Of a DNA stretch of 64,000 nucleotides, positions 25,652-38,085 are shown piece after piece; position 1 is the first letter of the stretch; each line of letters begins with the position of its first letter. The DNA is taken from NCBI GenBank assembly GCA_949358305.1, contig OX442324.1:6329575-6393574 (forward strand), read 5' to 3'. The notes beneath the pieces are model-generated. The model saw only the letters and a list, made by a program, of their open reading frames with translations, made no database searches and was not told where the DNA came from. A program made the position numbers and the translations under genes. The DNA comes from Strigamia acuminata (Eukaryota > Arthropoda > Chilopoda > Geophilomorpha > Linotaeniidae).

Positions 25652-26739
25652 AGTAAACGCGAATTTGAACTGACAAGCACGTGTGAAAAAATAATATGAT
25701 GGCGCGTGGTTTGCCGTAACAACACTCCAGGCAGCGCCGTATGGTGTTAAAAGATTCATCACATCACATCGTGGAAAAGAACGAGTACACGCTCTGAAAA
25801 TGCATCAGCAAAGGTGTAAAGGTTTCAAACCGTAGTCCGAACACAAAACAGCCTTCGTTTGTTGCTCGTCCAATTCAGCAAGTAGAAAGCTTTTAAGGTC
25901 AGTCTCGAAAGTACAGAAACAATCGTTGATGAGTTTATTAACGTGTTGAATTTATTCCTATATTTATTTTCTCTTCATTCCAGCACCTTGATGATCGCAT
26001 TTCTATCGTTAATTTTCATGATTGACCAGAAGTACTCCACGCCGCATTGATTTTCATAGTTCATTGGCAGGGGAAGAACATTCGATTTTCGTTTTGAAAA
26101 TGATGTTCAAAGAGTCTTGTTTTCATCATCATACTTATTTATCCATGATGTTTTTCAAGCTTGATTACTTTTGTTTGTCAAAACCTTTCTCAACATGTTG
26201 GCGTATCGTTCCATACATCCTGGACAACATCTGCAAGGCAATGCAACACACGATGGCGACGTCGAATCTGGATTTGATTTAACTGTGAAAGAAATCTTGC
26301 TGTTTTAGTCACGTCTAATTGACTATGCATCATAGAGTAAAGATATCTTTACTCTGTGCTATGCATTGTCCAAGCTATGCAATGGATTATGGATTTCACA
26401 AATTTTACGTTGTTGACGCCATTGAAAAACTTGTATGGAGAAAATGTTCAATAAAAAGATAATGGATAAATATTTTAATAAAAAATAATAAATAAATAAA
26501 AAATAATAATAATAAAATAATAATATAAAAAAATAATATAAAAATAAAACAAACAAACGGAGACATGTTAGCAAAAATACAAATAGGTATTCAACAAAAT
26601 TTAATGAGAAAAATGATGTTCGTAATTCGTGAAGTTGAATTCATGTATTTGAACGCATTATTCTGTGCAATATTAAAAGGATCAAAGTATTTTCTAAAAA
26701 AATAATCAAGATAAAGAGCTGGGTGTTCATGAATAAAAA
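25652..26739. other. AT-rich intergenic region
   Basis: RPF2 upstream sequence, then an increasingly AT-rich stretch (26440-26560 is nearly all A and T). A perfect 22-bp palindrome AGAGTAAAGATATCTTTACTCT lies near 26335-26356. No coding region is supported. Confidence 0.4.
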
Positions 26740-27135
26740 TGAAGAGTTTACATTGATTTTATTTTGTTTTTATTTGTTTTGAGCTCAAAAAATATTTCAA
26801 TGGTAGTTGAGGAATAAAAAAATAATTTGTACAAATATTTTGCAACACCAAAGCTGGTGAAACGAAAAATCGAGAGAGCAATGTTTCGTTCAGTCGTCTC
26901 TAGATGACGGAAGCGACCAGAGACAGTTTGCAATAGGGAGACCGTGGCGCCATCTATATTTTCAAGTTGCTTTTAATAAGGAATTAAAATTTCTCTGGTG
27001 TTTATGCTTTAGAAACGACCCGAATTAACGCTCATGATAGAAATGCAAGACGACGGTATTGTTATATTTATTCACCGTTCAGTATCAACATGTTTTGCAC
27101 AGTGGGCGATAAATTCGGATCCTTTTTTGGGAGTT

Positions 27136-28974
27136 ACACTAACCCAACACTAACCCAACACTAACCCAACACTAACCCAACACTAACCCAACACTAACCC
27201 AACACTAACCCAACACTAACCCAACACTAACCCAACACTAACCCAACACTAACCCAACACTAACCCAACACTAACCCAACACTAACCCAACACTAACCCA
27301 ACACTAACCCAACACTAACCCAACACTAACCCAACACTAACCCAACACTAACCCAACACTAACCCAACACTAACCCAACACTAACCCAACACTAACCCAA
27401 CACTAACCCAACACTAACCCAACACTAACCCAACACTAACCCAACACTAACCCAACACTAACCCAACACTAACCCAACACTAACCCAACACTAACCCAAC
27501 ACTAACCCAACACTAACCCAACACTAACCCAACACTAACCCAACACTAACCCAACACTAACCCAACACTAACCCAACACTAACCCAACACTAACCCAACA
27601 CTAACCCAACACTAACCCAACACTAACCCAACACTAACCCAACACTAACCCAACACTAACCCAACACTAACCCAACACTAACCCAACACTAACCCAACAC
27701 TAACCCAACACTAACCCAACACTAACCCAACACTAACCCAACACTAACCCAACACTAACCCAACACTAACCCAACACTAACCCAACACTAACCCAACACT
27801 AACCCAACACTAACCCAACACTAACCCAACACTAACCCAACACTAACCCAACACTAACCCAACACTAACCCAACACTAACCCAACACTAACCCAACACTA
27901 ACCCAACACTAACCCAACACTAACCCAACACTAACCCAACACTAACCCAACACTAACCCAACACTAACCCAACACTAACCCAACACTAACCCAACACTAA
28001 CCCAACACTAACCCAACACTAACCCAACACTAACCCAACACTAACCCAACACTAACCCAACACTAACCCAACACTAACCCAACACTAACCCAACACTAAC
28101 CCAACACTAACCCAACACTAACCCAACACTAACCCAACACTAACCCAACACTAACCCAACACTAACCCAACACTAACCCAACACTAACCCAACACTAACC
28201 CAACACTAACCCAACACTAACCCAACACTAACCCAACACTAACCCAACACTAACCCAACACTAACCCAACACTAACCCAACACTAACCCAACACTAACCC
28301 AACACTAACCCAACACTAACCCAACACTAACCCAACACTAACCCAACACTAACCCAACACTAACCCAACACTAACCCAACACTAACCCAACACTAACCCA
28401 ACACTAACCCAACACTAACCCAACACTAACCCAACACTAACCCAACACTAACCCAACACTAACCCAACACTAACCCAACACTAACCCAACACTAACCCAA
28501 CACTAACCCAACACTAACCCAACACTAACCCAACACTAACCCAACACTAACCCAACACTAACCCAACACTAACCCAACACTAACCCAACACTAACCCAAC
28601 ACTAACCCAACACTAACCCAACACTAACCCAACACTAACCCAACACTAACCCAACACTAACCCAACACTAACCCAACACTAACCCAACACTAACCCAACA
28701 CTAACCCAACACTAACCCAACACTAACCCAACACTAACCCAACACTAACCCAACACTAACCCAACACTAACCCAACACTAACCCAACACTAACCCAACAC
28801 TAACCCAACACTAACCCAACACTAACCCAACACTAACCCAACACTAACCCAACACTAACCCAACACTAACCCAACACTAACCCAACACTAACCCAACACT
28901 AACCCAACACTAACCCAACACTAACCCAACACTAACCCAACACTAACCCAACACTAACCCAACACTAACCCAAC
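27136..28974. repeat. 11-bp telomere-like satellite (ACACTAACCCA)n
   Basis: About 167 head-to-tail copies of an 11-bp unit with no substitution noticed until the last copy (28975, CAACCTAAGG). The G-rich strand reads GGGTTAGTGTT, containing GGGTTAG as in telomeric repeats but with a different period. Confidence 0.97.
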
Positions 28975-28979
28975 CTAAG

Positions 28980-29370
28980 GTAACTCACAAATACAAGCTG
29001 AAACTGGACTGAATACCTAAAAAAGTCATCCGAATTTATCGCCCACGCAGAAATAAAAGCTGAAATTGCACTGAATGTCTAAAAAAGCCATCTGAATTTA
29101 TCGCCCACGCACAAATACAAGCTGAAACTGGACGAAATACCTCAAAAACTCATCCAAATTTATTGCTCATGCAGAAATACAAGCTGAAATTGCACTGAAT
29201 ATCCAGCTGAAATTCTCACTGAAATTCAAACTGAAACTGCTCTGTCGATGTGAAAACGCATCCGAATTTATCGCCCAGACATAAACACAAACTGACGAAA
29301 CTACACTAACTTGTTGAAACTTAACTGTGTAAATCGAATAAACGTATCCGAATTTATCGCTCATGATCAA
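28980..29370. repeat. Degenerate 60-65-bp tandem repeat
   Basis: The core CATCCGAATTTATCGCCCA, followed by GAAATACAAGCTGAAA-CTG, recurs about six times (28999 to 29360). A reverse-oriented copy sits left of the satellite at 27107-27130, and a related array lies at 47380-47800. Confidence 0.75.
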
Positions 29371-29990
29371 AAGTCGCTTCAATCTGATCAATAAATCCGA
29401 AAAACATATTCAATTTATAGCAGGTGTGCCAAACCTGTTGAAACCGAGCTGTGTGTAAAATACAAGCTAGGACTATATCGTGTTGCATTGCTTCCATGGG
29501 CGATAAATCAGGTACTTTCCAAAGCATAATCACCACTCACAAGTCGGAGGCATTTTAACTCCTAATTAATAGCAATCTGAAATCATAGATGGCGCCACTG
29601 TTTTCCTATCGCAAACAGTCTCTGGTCGCTCCTGCCATCTGGAGACGACTGAACGAAATAATACCGCATTGAATACCGCCCAAAAATTACTTATCATCAA
29701 ACACTGACGATTTACGTAAAACAATGTCTTCGTTTTTACTCGGCGAGAGATTAAGGACAATTTTTTGAACGATGTTTGAACGTTTGGAGCAACTCATTTG
29801 AGATTTTATTTTAACTGTATTCTATTTTTTTGTAAATTAAATTTTTGCTCTATTCTCTCGATTTTTGGTTTCGCCAGCTTGTGCGTTGCGGAATATTTGT
29901 ACAAATTGTTTGTGAATTTTTCAATTATCATTGAAATATTTTTTGTTCATAATTAATAAAAGCAAAATCAGAATAAACTCGTTATGTTTA

Positions 29991-30699
29991 TATTTTATTT
30001 AGCTCTTTAAGCATTTCCATCTTCCTTTTAAAATATTCTTTGCTTCTTCCCCGCACTTTTCCTTCTGTTTTGTGAACATATTCAACCACGAACGTCATGT
30101 TCGTGATTCAATGACCACGATTCAAATAAATTTATTTCACTTCTATGACAGCAATTTATTCAAAAACATTTAATTAACCGTCAACAATATCCATTTTTGT
30201 CTATGGTTTGGCCAAATTTAGCATTAATTTAAAATCACACATTGCAGAACTCCACCTTCTATTTTATTTTAATGTTATTCTTTTTTGTTGCTTTAATTTT
30301 GTTATTCTTTTTTGTTGCTTTTATTTTGTTACTCTTTTTTGTTGCTTTTATTTTGTTTTTCATTTTTCTTGTTCTATTTCTTATTTTTCTTCTTATCATT
30401 CTTTTGTTTTACACCTCTTTTTGCAAACTGTGGTACAATTTTCTCTAGAATTTTAAAACAAAAATTACACAATCTCAAAACAAGTAAAATAAAACAAATA
30501 AAATAAAAAACAGCAAATGCTTCATTGATGACGACATCCACTGCTTCATTGATGATGACATCCACTGCTTCATTGATGACGACATCCAATGCTTCATTGA
30601 TGGCTTCATTGACGGCTTCATTGACGACCCTAAATTCCACAAGAACAAAATAAAATTAATAATCAACAATAAAACATTAATTTAAATAAATTACCTGTA
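29991..30699. other. AT-rich spacer with a T-rich tract and a 24-bp minisatellite
   Basis: 30270-30420 is a run of TTTGTTGCTTTTATTTTGTTA-like units. 30519-30630 is a 24-bp repeat GCTTCATTGATGACGACATC followed by CACT, about four copies plus shortened ones. No gene is supported. Confidence 0.7.
30519..30630. repeat. 24-bp minisatellite (CTTCATTGATGACGACATCC type)
   Basis: Four tandem units and two or three 15-bp partial units. A 25-bp cousin with GACCAACATCC lies at 49222-49300. Confidence 0.8.
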
Positions 30700-33600
30700 G
30701 AAATCCGAATCGACCACCAGCTCAAACACAAACGCAAGCTAGTTTAACACAAATTAGCATTACTCGAGCTGAGTTCTTTTTGCGCCACTGTGTGAAGCCA
30801 AGTGTAATCACCTTTTCAACATTACTCTTCCATTTGGGTAATTCACAGCATGTCCCTCGTTTGAGTTCTATTGCTGATACCCGTGAAAATCACTTGACCG
30901 CGCATAAAAGACGATAGTGAGTGGTGGCTAACAATGCTCGGCTGCATATAGCGAGGTATAGCGCCTTGGTCTTGCCTATCACATATCAATTTACGCGCAG
31001 CGGTAGCGCCTTTTACTGTAGGACCAACTACCAACTTCTTTGGAAGCGCCTTTTATCTTAGGACCAACTTCCCCGGAAGCACCTTTTATCTTAGGATCAA
31101 CTTCCCCGGAAGCACCTTTTATCTTAGGATCAACTTCCTCCCAGACTCAATGCCAAACTGTGAAAAACATCATTACTTGCAATTTGTGGGATCCATCCAT
31201 TGCTGTCAAAAGAAACAAAAAAATAAAATTAATAACCAACAATAAATAAAACATTAATTTAAATAAATTACCTGTAGAAATCTGCGTAGTGGTAAAATCC
31301 TTTTTCATCAGCAAACGCAAGCTAGTTTAACACAAATTAGCATTACTCGAGCTGAGTTCTTTTTGCGCCACTGTGTGAAGCCAAGTGTAATCACCTTTTC
31401 AACATTACTCTTCCATTTGGGTAATTCTTAGCATGTCCCTTGTTTGAGTTCTATTGCTGCTACCCGTGAAAATCACTTGACCGTGGCCGCGGAAGCGCCT
31501 TTTACTTTAGGACCAACTTCCCTGGAAGCGCCTTTCATCTTAGGACCAACTTCCTCCCAGACTCAATGCCAAAATGTAAAAAACATCATTATTTGTTCCT
31601 TTTTCCTTAATGAGCGTAATGACCAAGACGGGTTCCGAAACCAAAGATAATCACCTTTTTTTGAACCACTTTGCCCATTGGTCAAATGCCAATTCCTCAC
31701 GAGTTGCCAGTTCGTGTTGGTCAAATGCCAATTCGTGAAAATCATTAAAATTCATTGAAAATCATTTCCCGGTTGGCGTGTCCCTCCCCTGGGACGTGTC
31801 CCCCCCCTGGGACTACTTGACTTAGTCAAATATGCCTGTAAGTGTGTGGTCACTTTTACCCGGTCTACGGAAGGTCCTTCTAGGCAGGACCGTCCTCCCA
31901 GTCTATTGATCACCAGCTCAAGCACAAACGCAAGCTAGTTTAACACAAATTAGCATTACTCGAGCTGAGTTCTTTTTGCGCCAACGTGTGAAGCCAAGTG
32001 TAATCACCTTTTCAACATTATTCTTCCATTTGGGTAATTCACAGCATGTCCCTCGTTTGAGTTCTATTGCTGATACCCGTGAAAATCACTTGACCGCGCA
32101 TAAAAGACGATAGTGAGTGGTGGCTAACAATGCTCGGCTGCATATAGCGAGGTATAGCGCCTTGGTCTTGCCTATCACATATCAATTTACGCGCAGCGAT
32201 AGCGCCTTTTACTGTAGGACCAACTACCAACTTCTTTGGAAGCGCCTTTTATCTTAGGACCAACTTCCCCGGAAGCACCTTTTATCTTAGGATCAACTTC
32301 CTCCCAGACTCAATGCCAAACTGTGAAAAACATCATTACTTGCAATTTGCGGGATCCATCCATTGCTTTTTACGCCACTGTTCGAAGCCAAGTGTAATCA
32401 CCTTTTCAACATTACTCTTCCATTTGGGTAATTCACAGCATGTTCCTCGTTTGAGTTCTATTGCTGCTACCCGTGAAAATCACTTGACCGTGCACGCCAC
32501 ACGTGTAAGTTTGGCAAGCGGAAGCGCCTTTTACTTTAGGACCAACTTCCCTGGAAGCGCCTTTCATCTTAGGACCAACTTCCTCCCAGACTCAATGCCA
32601 AAAGGTGAAAAACATCATTACTTGCAATTTGCGGGATCCATCCATTGCTGCCGAAAGAAACAAGAAAAAATAAAATTAATAACCAACAATAAATAAAACA
32701 TTAATTTCAATAAATTACCTGTAGAAATCTGCGTAGTGGTAAAATTCTTTTTCGTCACAAACGCAAGCTAGTTTAACACAAATTAGCATTACTCGAGCTG
32801 AGTTCTTTTTGAGCCAATGTGTGAAACCAAGTGTAATCACCTTTTCAACATTACTCTTCCATTTGGGTAATTCTTAGCATGTCCCTCGTTTGAGTTCTAT
32901 TGCTGATACCCGTGAAAATCACTTGACCGCGCATAAAAGACGATAGTGAGTGGTGGCTAACAATGCTCGGCTGCATATAGCGAAGTATAGCGCCTTGGTC
33001 TTGCCTATCACATATCAATTTACGCGCAGCGGTAGTGCCTTTTACTGTAGGACCAACTACCAACTTCTTTGGAAGCGCCTTTTATCTTAGGACCAACTTC
33101 CCCGGAAGCACCTTTTATCTTAGGATCAACTTCCTCCCAGACTCAATGCCAAACTGTGAAAAACATCATTACTTGCAATTTGTGGGATCCATCCATTGCT
33201 GTCAAAAGAAACAAAAAATTAAAATTAATAACCAACAATAAATAAAACATTAATTTAAATAAATTACCTGTAGAAATCTGCGTAGTAGTAAAATCCTTTT
33301 TCATCAGCAAACGCAAGCTAGTTTAACACAAATTAGCATTACTCGAGCTGAGTTCTTTTTGCGCCACTGTGTGAAGCCAAGTGTAATCACCTTTTCAACA
33401 TTACTCTTCCATTTGGGTAATTCTTAGCATGTCCCTCGTTTGAGTTCTATTGCTGATACCCGTGAAAATCACTTGACCGTGCACGCCACACGTGTTAGTT
33501 TGGCAGAAGCGGTAGCGCCTTTTACTGTAGGACCAACTACCAACTTCTTTGGAAGCGCCTTTTATCTTAGGACCAACTTCCCCGGAAGCACCTTTTATCT

Positions 33601-36600
33601 TAGGATCAACTTCCCCGGAAGCACCTTTTATCTTAGGATCAACTTCCTCTCAGACTCAATGCCAAACTGTGAAAAACATCATTACTTGCAATTTGTGGGT
33701 CCCATCCATTGCTGTCAAAAGAAACAAAAAATAAAATTAATAACCAACAATAAATAAAACATTAATTTAAATAATTTACCTGCAGAAATCTGCGTAGTGG
33801 TAAAATCCTTTTTCATCAGCAAACGCAAGCTAGTTTAACACAAATTAGCATTACTCGAGCTGAGTTCTTTTTGCGCCACTGCGTGAAGCCAAGTGTAATC
33901 ACTTTTTCAACATTACTCTTCCATTTGGGTAATTCACAGCATGTCCCTCGTTTGAGTTCTATTGCTGATACCCGTGAAAATCACTTGACCGCGCATAAAA
34001 GACGATAGTGAGTGGTGGCTAACAATGCTCGGCTGCATATAGCGAAGTATAGCGCCTTGGTCTTGCCTATCACATATCAATTTACGCGCAGCGGTAGCGC
34101 CTTTTACTGTAGGACCAACTACCAACTTCTTTGGAAGCGCCTTTTATCTTAGGACCAACTTCCCCGGAAGCACCTTTTATCTTAGGATCAACTTCCTCCC
34201 AGACTCAATGCCAAACTGTGAAAAACATCATTACTTGCAATTTGTGGGATCCATCCATTGCTGTCAAAAGAAACAAAAAAATAAAATTAATAACCAACAA
34301 TAAATAAAACATTAATTTAAATAAATTACCTGTAGAAATCTGCGTAGTGGTAAAATCCTTTTTCACCAGCAAACGCAAGCTAGTTTAACACAAATTAGCA
34401 TTACTCGAGCTGAGTTCTTTTTGCGCCACTGTGTGAAGCCAAGTGTAATCACCTTTTCAACATTACTCTTCCATTTGGGTAATTCACAGCATGTCCCTCG
34501 TTTGAGTTCTACTGCTGATACCCGTGAAAATCACTTGACCGCGCATAAAAGACGATAGTGAGTGGTGGCTAACAATGCTCGGCTGCATATAGCGAGGTAT
34601 AGCGCCTTGGTCTTGCCTATCACATATCAATTTACGCGCAGCGGTAGCGCCTTTTACTGTAGGACCAACTACCAACTTCTTTGGAAGCGCCTTTTATCTT
34701 AGGACCAACTTCCCTGGAAGCACCTTTTATCTTAGGATCAACTTCCCCGGAAGCACCTTTTATCTTAGGATCAACTTCCTCCCAGACTCAATGCCAAACT
34801 GTGAAAAACATCATTACTTGCAATTTGTGGGATCCATCCATTGCTGTCAAAAGAAACAAAAAAATAAAATTAATAACCAACAATAAATAAAACATTAATT
34901 TAAATAAATTACCTGTAGAAATCTGCGTAGTGGTAAAATCCTTTTTCACCAGCAAACGCAAGCTAGTTTAACACAAATTAGCATTACTCGAGCTGAGTTC
35001 TTTTTGCGCCACTGTGTGAAGCCAAGTGTAATCACCTTTTCAACATTACTCTTCCATTTGGGTAATTCACAGCATGTCCCTCGTTTGAGTTCTACTGCTG
35101 ATACCCGTGAAAATCACTTGACCGCGCATAAAAGACGATAGTGAGTGGTGGCTAACAATGCTCGGCTGCATATAGCGAGGTATAGCGCCTTGGTCTTGCC
35201 TATCACATATCAATTTACGCGCAGCGGTAGCGCCTTTTACTGTAGGACCAACTACCAACTTCTTTGGAAGCGCCTTTTATCTTAGGACCAACTTCCCCGG
35301 AAGCACCTTTTATCTTAGGATCAACTTCCTCCCAGACTCAATGCCAAACTGTGAAAAACATCATTACTTGCAATTTGTGGGATCCATCCATTGCTGTCAA
35401 AAGAAACAAAAAAATAAAATTAATAACCAACAATAAATAAAACATTAATTTAAATAAATTACCTGTAGAAATCTGCGTAGTGGTAAAATCCTTTTTCACC
35501 AGCAAACGCAAGCTAGTTTAACACAAATTAGCATTACTCGAGCTGAGTTCTTTTTGCGCCACTGTGTGAAGCCAAGTGTAATCACCTTTTCAACATTACT
35601 CTTCCATTTGGGTAATTCACAGCATGTCCCTCGTTTGAGTTCTACTGCTGATACCCGTGAAAATCACTTGACCGCGCATAAAAGACGATAGTGAGTGGTG
35701 GCTAACAATGCTCGGCTGCATATAGCGAGGTATAGCGCCTTGGTCTTGCCTATCACATATCAATTTACGCGCAGCGGTAGCGCCTTTTACTGTAGGACCA
35801 ACTACCAACTTCTTTGGAAGCGCCTTTTATCTTAGGACCAACTTCCCTGGAAGCACCTTTTATCTTAGGATCAACTTCCCCGGAAGCACCTTTTATCTTA
35901 GGATCAACTTCCTCCCAGACTCAATGCCAAACTGTGAAAAACATCATTACTTGCAATTTGTGGGATCCATCCATTGCTGTCAAAAGAAACAAAAAAATAA
36001 AATTAATAACCAACAATAAATAAAACATTAATTTAAATAAATTACCTGTAGAAATCTGCGTAGTGGTAAAATCCTTTTTCATCAGCAAACGCAAGCTAGT
36101 TTAACACAAATTAGCATTACTCGAGCTGAGTTCTTTTTGCGCCACTGTGTGAAGCCAAGTGTAATCACCTTTTCAACATTACTCTTCCATTTGGGTAATT
36201 CTTAGCATGTCCCTTGTTTGAGTTCTATTGCTGCTACCCGTGAAAATCACTTGACCGTGGCCGCGGAAGCGCCTTTTACTTTAGGACCAACTTCCCTGGA
36301 AGCGCCTTTCATCTTAGGACCAACTTCCTCCCAGACTCAATGCCAAAATGTAAAAAACATCATTATTTGTTCCTTTTTCCTTAATGAGCGTAATGACCAA
36401 GACGGGTTCCGAAACCAAAGATAATCACCTTTTTTTGAACCACTTTGCCCATTGGTCAAATGCCAATTCCTCACGAGTTGCCAGTTCGTGTTGGTCAAAT
36501 GCCAATTCGTGAAAATCATTAAAATTCATTGAAAATCATTTCCCGGTTGGCGTGTCCCTCCCCTGGGACGTGTCCCCCCCCTGGGACTACTTGACTTAGT

Positions 36601-38085
36601 CAAATATGCCTGTAAGTGTGTGGTCACTTTTACCCGGTCTACGGAAGGTCCTTCTAGGCAGGACCGTCCTCCCAGTCTATTGATCACCAGCTCAAGCACA
36701 AACGCAAGCTAGTTTAACACAAATTAGCATTACTCGAGCTGAGTTCTTTTTGCGCCAACGTGTGAAGCCAAGTGTAATCACCTTTTCAACATTATTCTTC
36801 CATTTGGGTAATTCACAGCGTGTCCCTCGTTTGAGTTCTATTGCTGATACCCGTGAAAATCACTTGACTGCGCATAAAAGACGATAGTGAGTGGTGGCTA
36901 ACAATGCTCGGCTGCATATAGCGAGGTATAGCGCCTTGGTCTTGCCTATCACATATCAATTTACGCGCAGCGATAGCGCCTTTTACTGTAGGACCAACTA
37001 CCAACTTCTTTGGAAGCGCCTTTTATCTTAGGACCAACTTCCCCGGAAGCACCTTTTATCTTAGGATCAACTTCCTCCCAGACTCAATGCCAAACTGTGA
37101 AAAACATCATTACTTGCAATTTGCGGGATCCATCCATTGCTTTTTACGCCACTGTTCGAAGCCAAGTGTAATCACCTTTTCAACATTACTCTTCCATTTG
37201 GGTAATTCACAGCATGTTCCTCGTTTGAGTTCTATTGCTGCTACCCGTGAAAATCACTTGACCGTGCACGCCACACGTGTTAGTTTGGCAGAAGCGGTAG
37301 CGCCTTTTACTGTAGGACCAACTACCAACTTCTTTGGAAGCGCCTTTTATCTTAGGACCAACTTCCCCGGAAGCACCTTTTATCTTAGGATCAACTTCCC
37401 CGGAAGCACCTTTTATCTTAGGATCAACTTCCTCTCAGACTCAATGCCAAACTGTGAAAAACATCATTACTTGCAATTTGTGGGTCCCATCCATTGCTGT
37501 CAAAAAAAACAAAAAATAAAATTAATAACCAACAATAAATAAAACATTAATTTAAATAAATTACCTGTAGAAATCTGCGTAGTGGTAAAATCCTTTTTCA
37601 TCAGCAAACGCAAGCTAGTTTAACACAAATTAGCATTACTCGAGCTGAGTTCTTTTTGCGCCACTGTGTGAAGCCAAGTGTAATCACCTTTTCAACATTA
37701 CTCTTCCATTTGGGTAATTCACAGCATGTCCCTCGTTTGAGTTCTATTGCTGATACCCGTGAAAATCACTTGACCGCGCATAAAAGACGATAGTGAGTGG
37801 TGGCTAACAATGCTCGGCTGCATATAGCGAAGTATAGCGCCTTGGTCTTGCCTATCACATATCAATTTACGCGCAGCGGTAGCGCCTTTTACTGTAGGAC
37901 CAACTACCAACTTCTTTGGAAGCGCCTTTTATCTTAGGACCAACTTCCCCGGAAGCACCTTTTATCTTAGGATCAACTTCCTCCCAGACTCAATGCCAAA
38001 CTGTGAAAAACATCATTGCTTGCAATTTGCGGATCCCATCCATTGTTGTCGAAAGAAACAAGAAAAAATAAACATTATCAATTTA
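30700..38085. repeat. Complex tandem array of roughly 400-600-bp units with higher-order duplication
   Basis: Each unit begins near CAAACGCAAGCTAGTTTAAC and contains TTACTCGAGCTGAGTTC, GAAGCCAAGTGTAATCACC, GCATGTCCCTCGTTTGAG, one to three copies of a 33-bp subrepeat (GAAGCACCTTTTATCTTAGG) and CAATGCCAAACTGTGAAAAA. GCATGTCCC-type sites recur about every 400-610 bp (near 30849, 31432, 32043, 32443, 32879, 33428, 33940, 34490, 35073, 35623, 36206, 36820, 37220, 37726). A block at about 31260-32500 recurs at 36030-37270 (offset 4774 bp). Units also alternate 550 and 583 bp (1133-bp period) from 33934 to 35808. Nine copies keep a 63-codon minus-strand frame, most likely passively. Confidence 0.95.

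Larger units (their letters stand above)
26740..29990. mobile_element. Foldback-like element with long inverted arms around a satellite core
   Basis: The left arm (26740-27120) and the reverse complement of the right arm (29370-29990) align along their length. Shared blocks include AAAAAATATTTCAATG, AATTTGTACAAATATT, AAGCTGG-GAAAC-AAAAATCGAGAGA, TTCAGTCGTCTC-AGATG, AGCGACCAGAGAC and GTGGCGCCATCTAT. The right arm has about 180 extra bp (29665-29845). The core is the 11-bp satellite (27136-28974) and a 60-65-bp degenerate repeat (28980-29370). No transposase frame is present. Long inverted termini made of tandem repeats are the hallmark of foldback elements; exact ends and target duplication were not resolved. 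Confidence 0.7.

Noticed and set aside
26335-26356. 22-bp perfect palindrome as a regulatory operator
   Set aside because: It is real as sequence, but lies alone in AT-rich intergenic DNA where such palindromes arise by chance, and no gene is positioned to use it.
27136-28974. A true chromosome-end telomere
   Set aside because: It is flanked on both sides by unique-family arms and genes, has an 11-bp period and is internal. Only a telomere-like label is justified.
30843-37910. Nine copies of a 63-codon minus-strand frame (MVVGPTVKG...) as a multicopy gene family
   Set aside because: The copies are near-identical DNA inside tandem units, so the frame is kept passively. There is no family motif, and the other frames are equally conserved.
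30700-38085. CRISPR-like array
   Set aside because: Repeats are hundreds of bp long with no regular short repeat-spacer pattern, and the genome is clearly eukaryotic.
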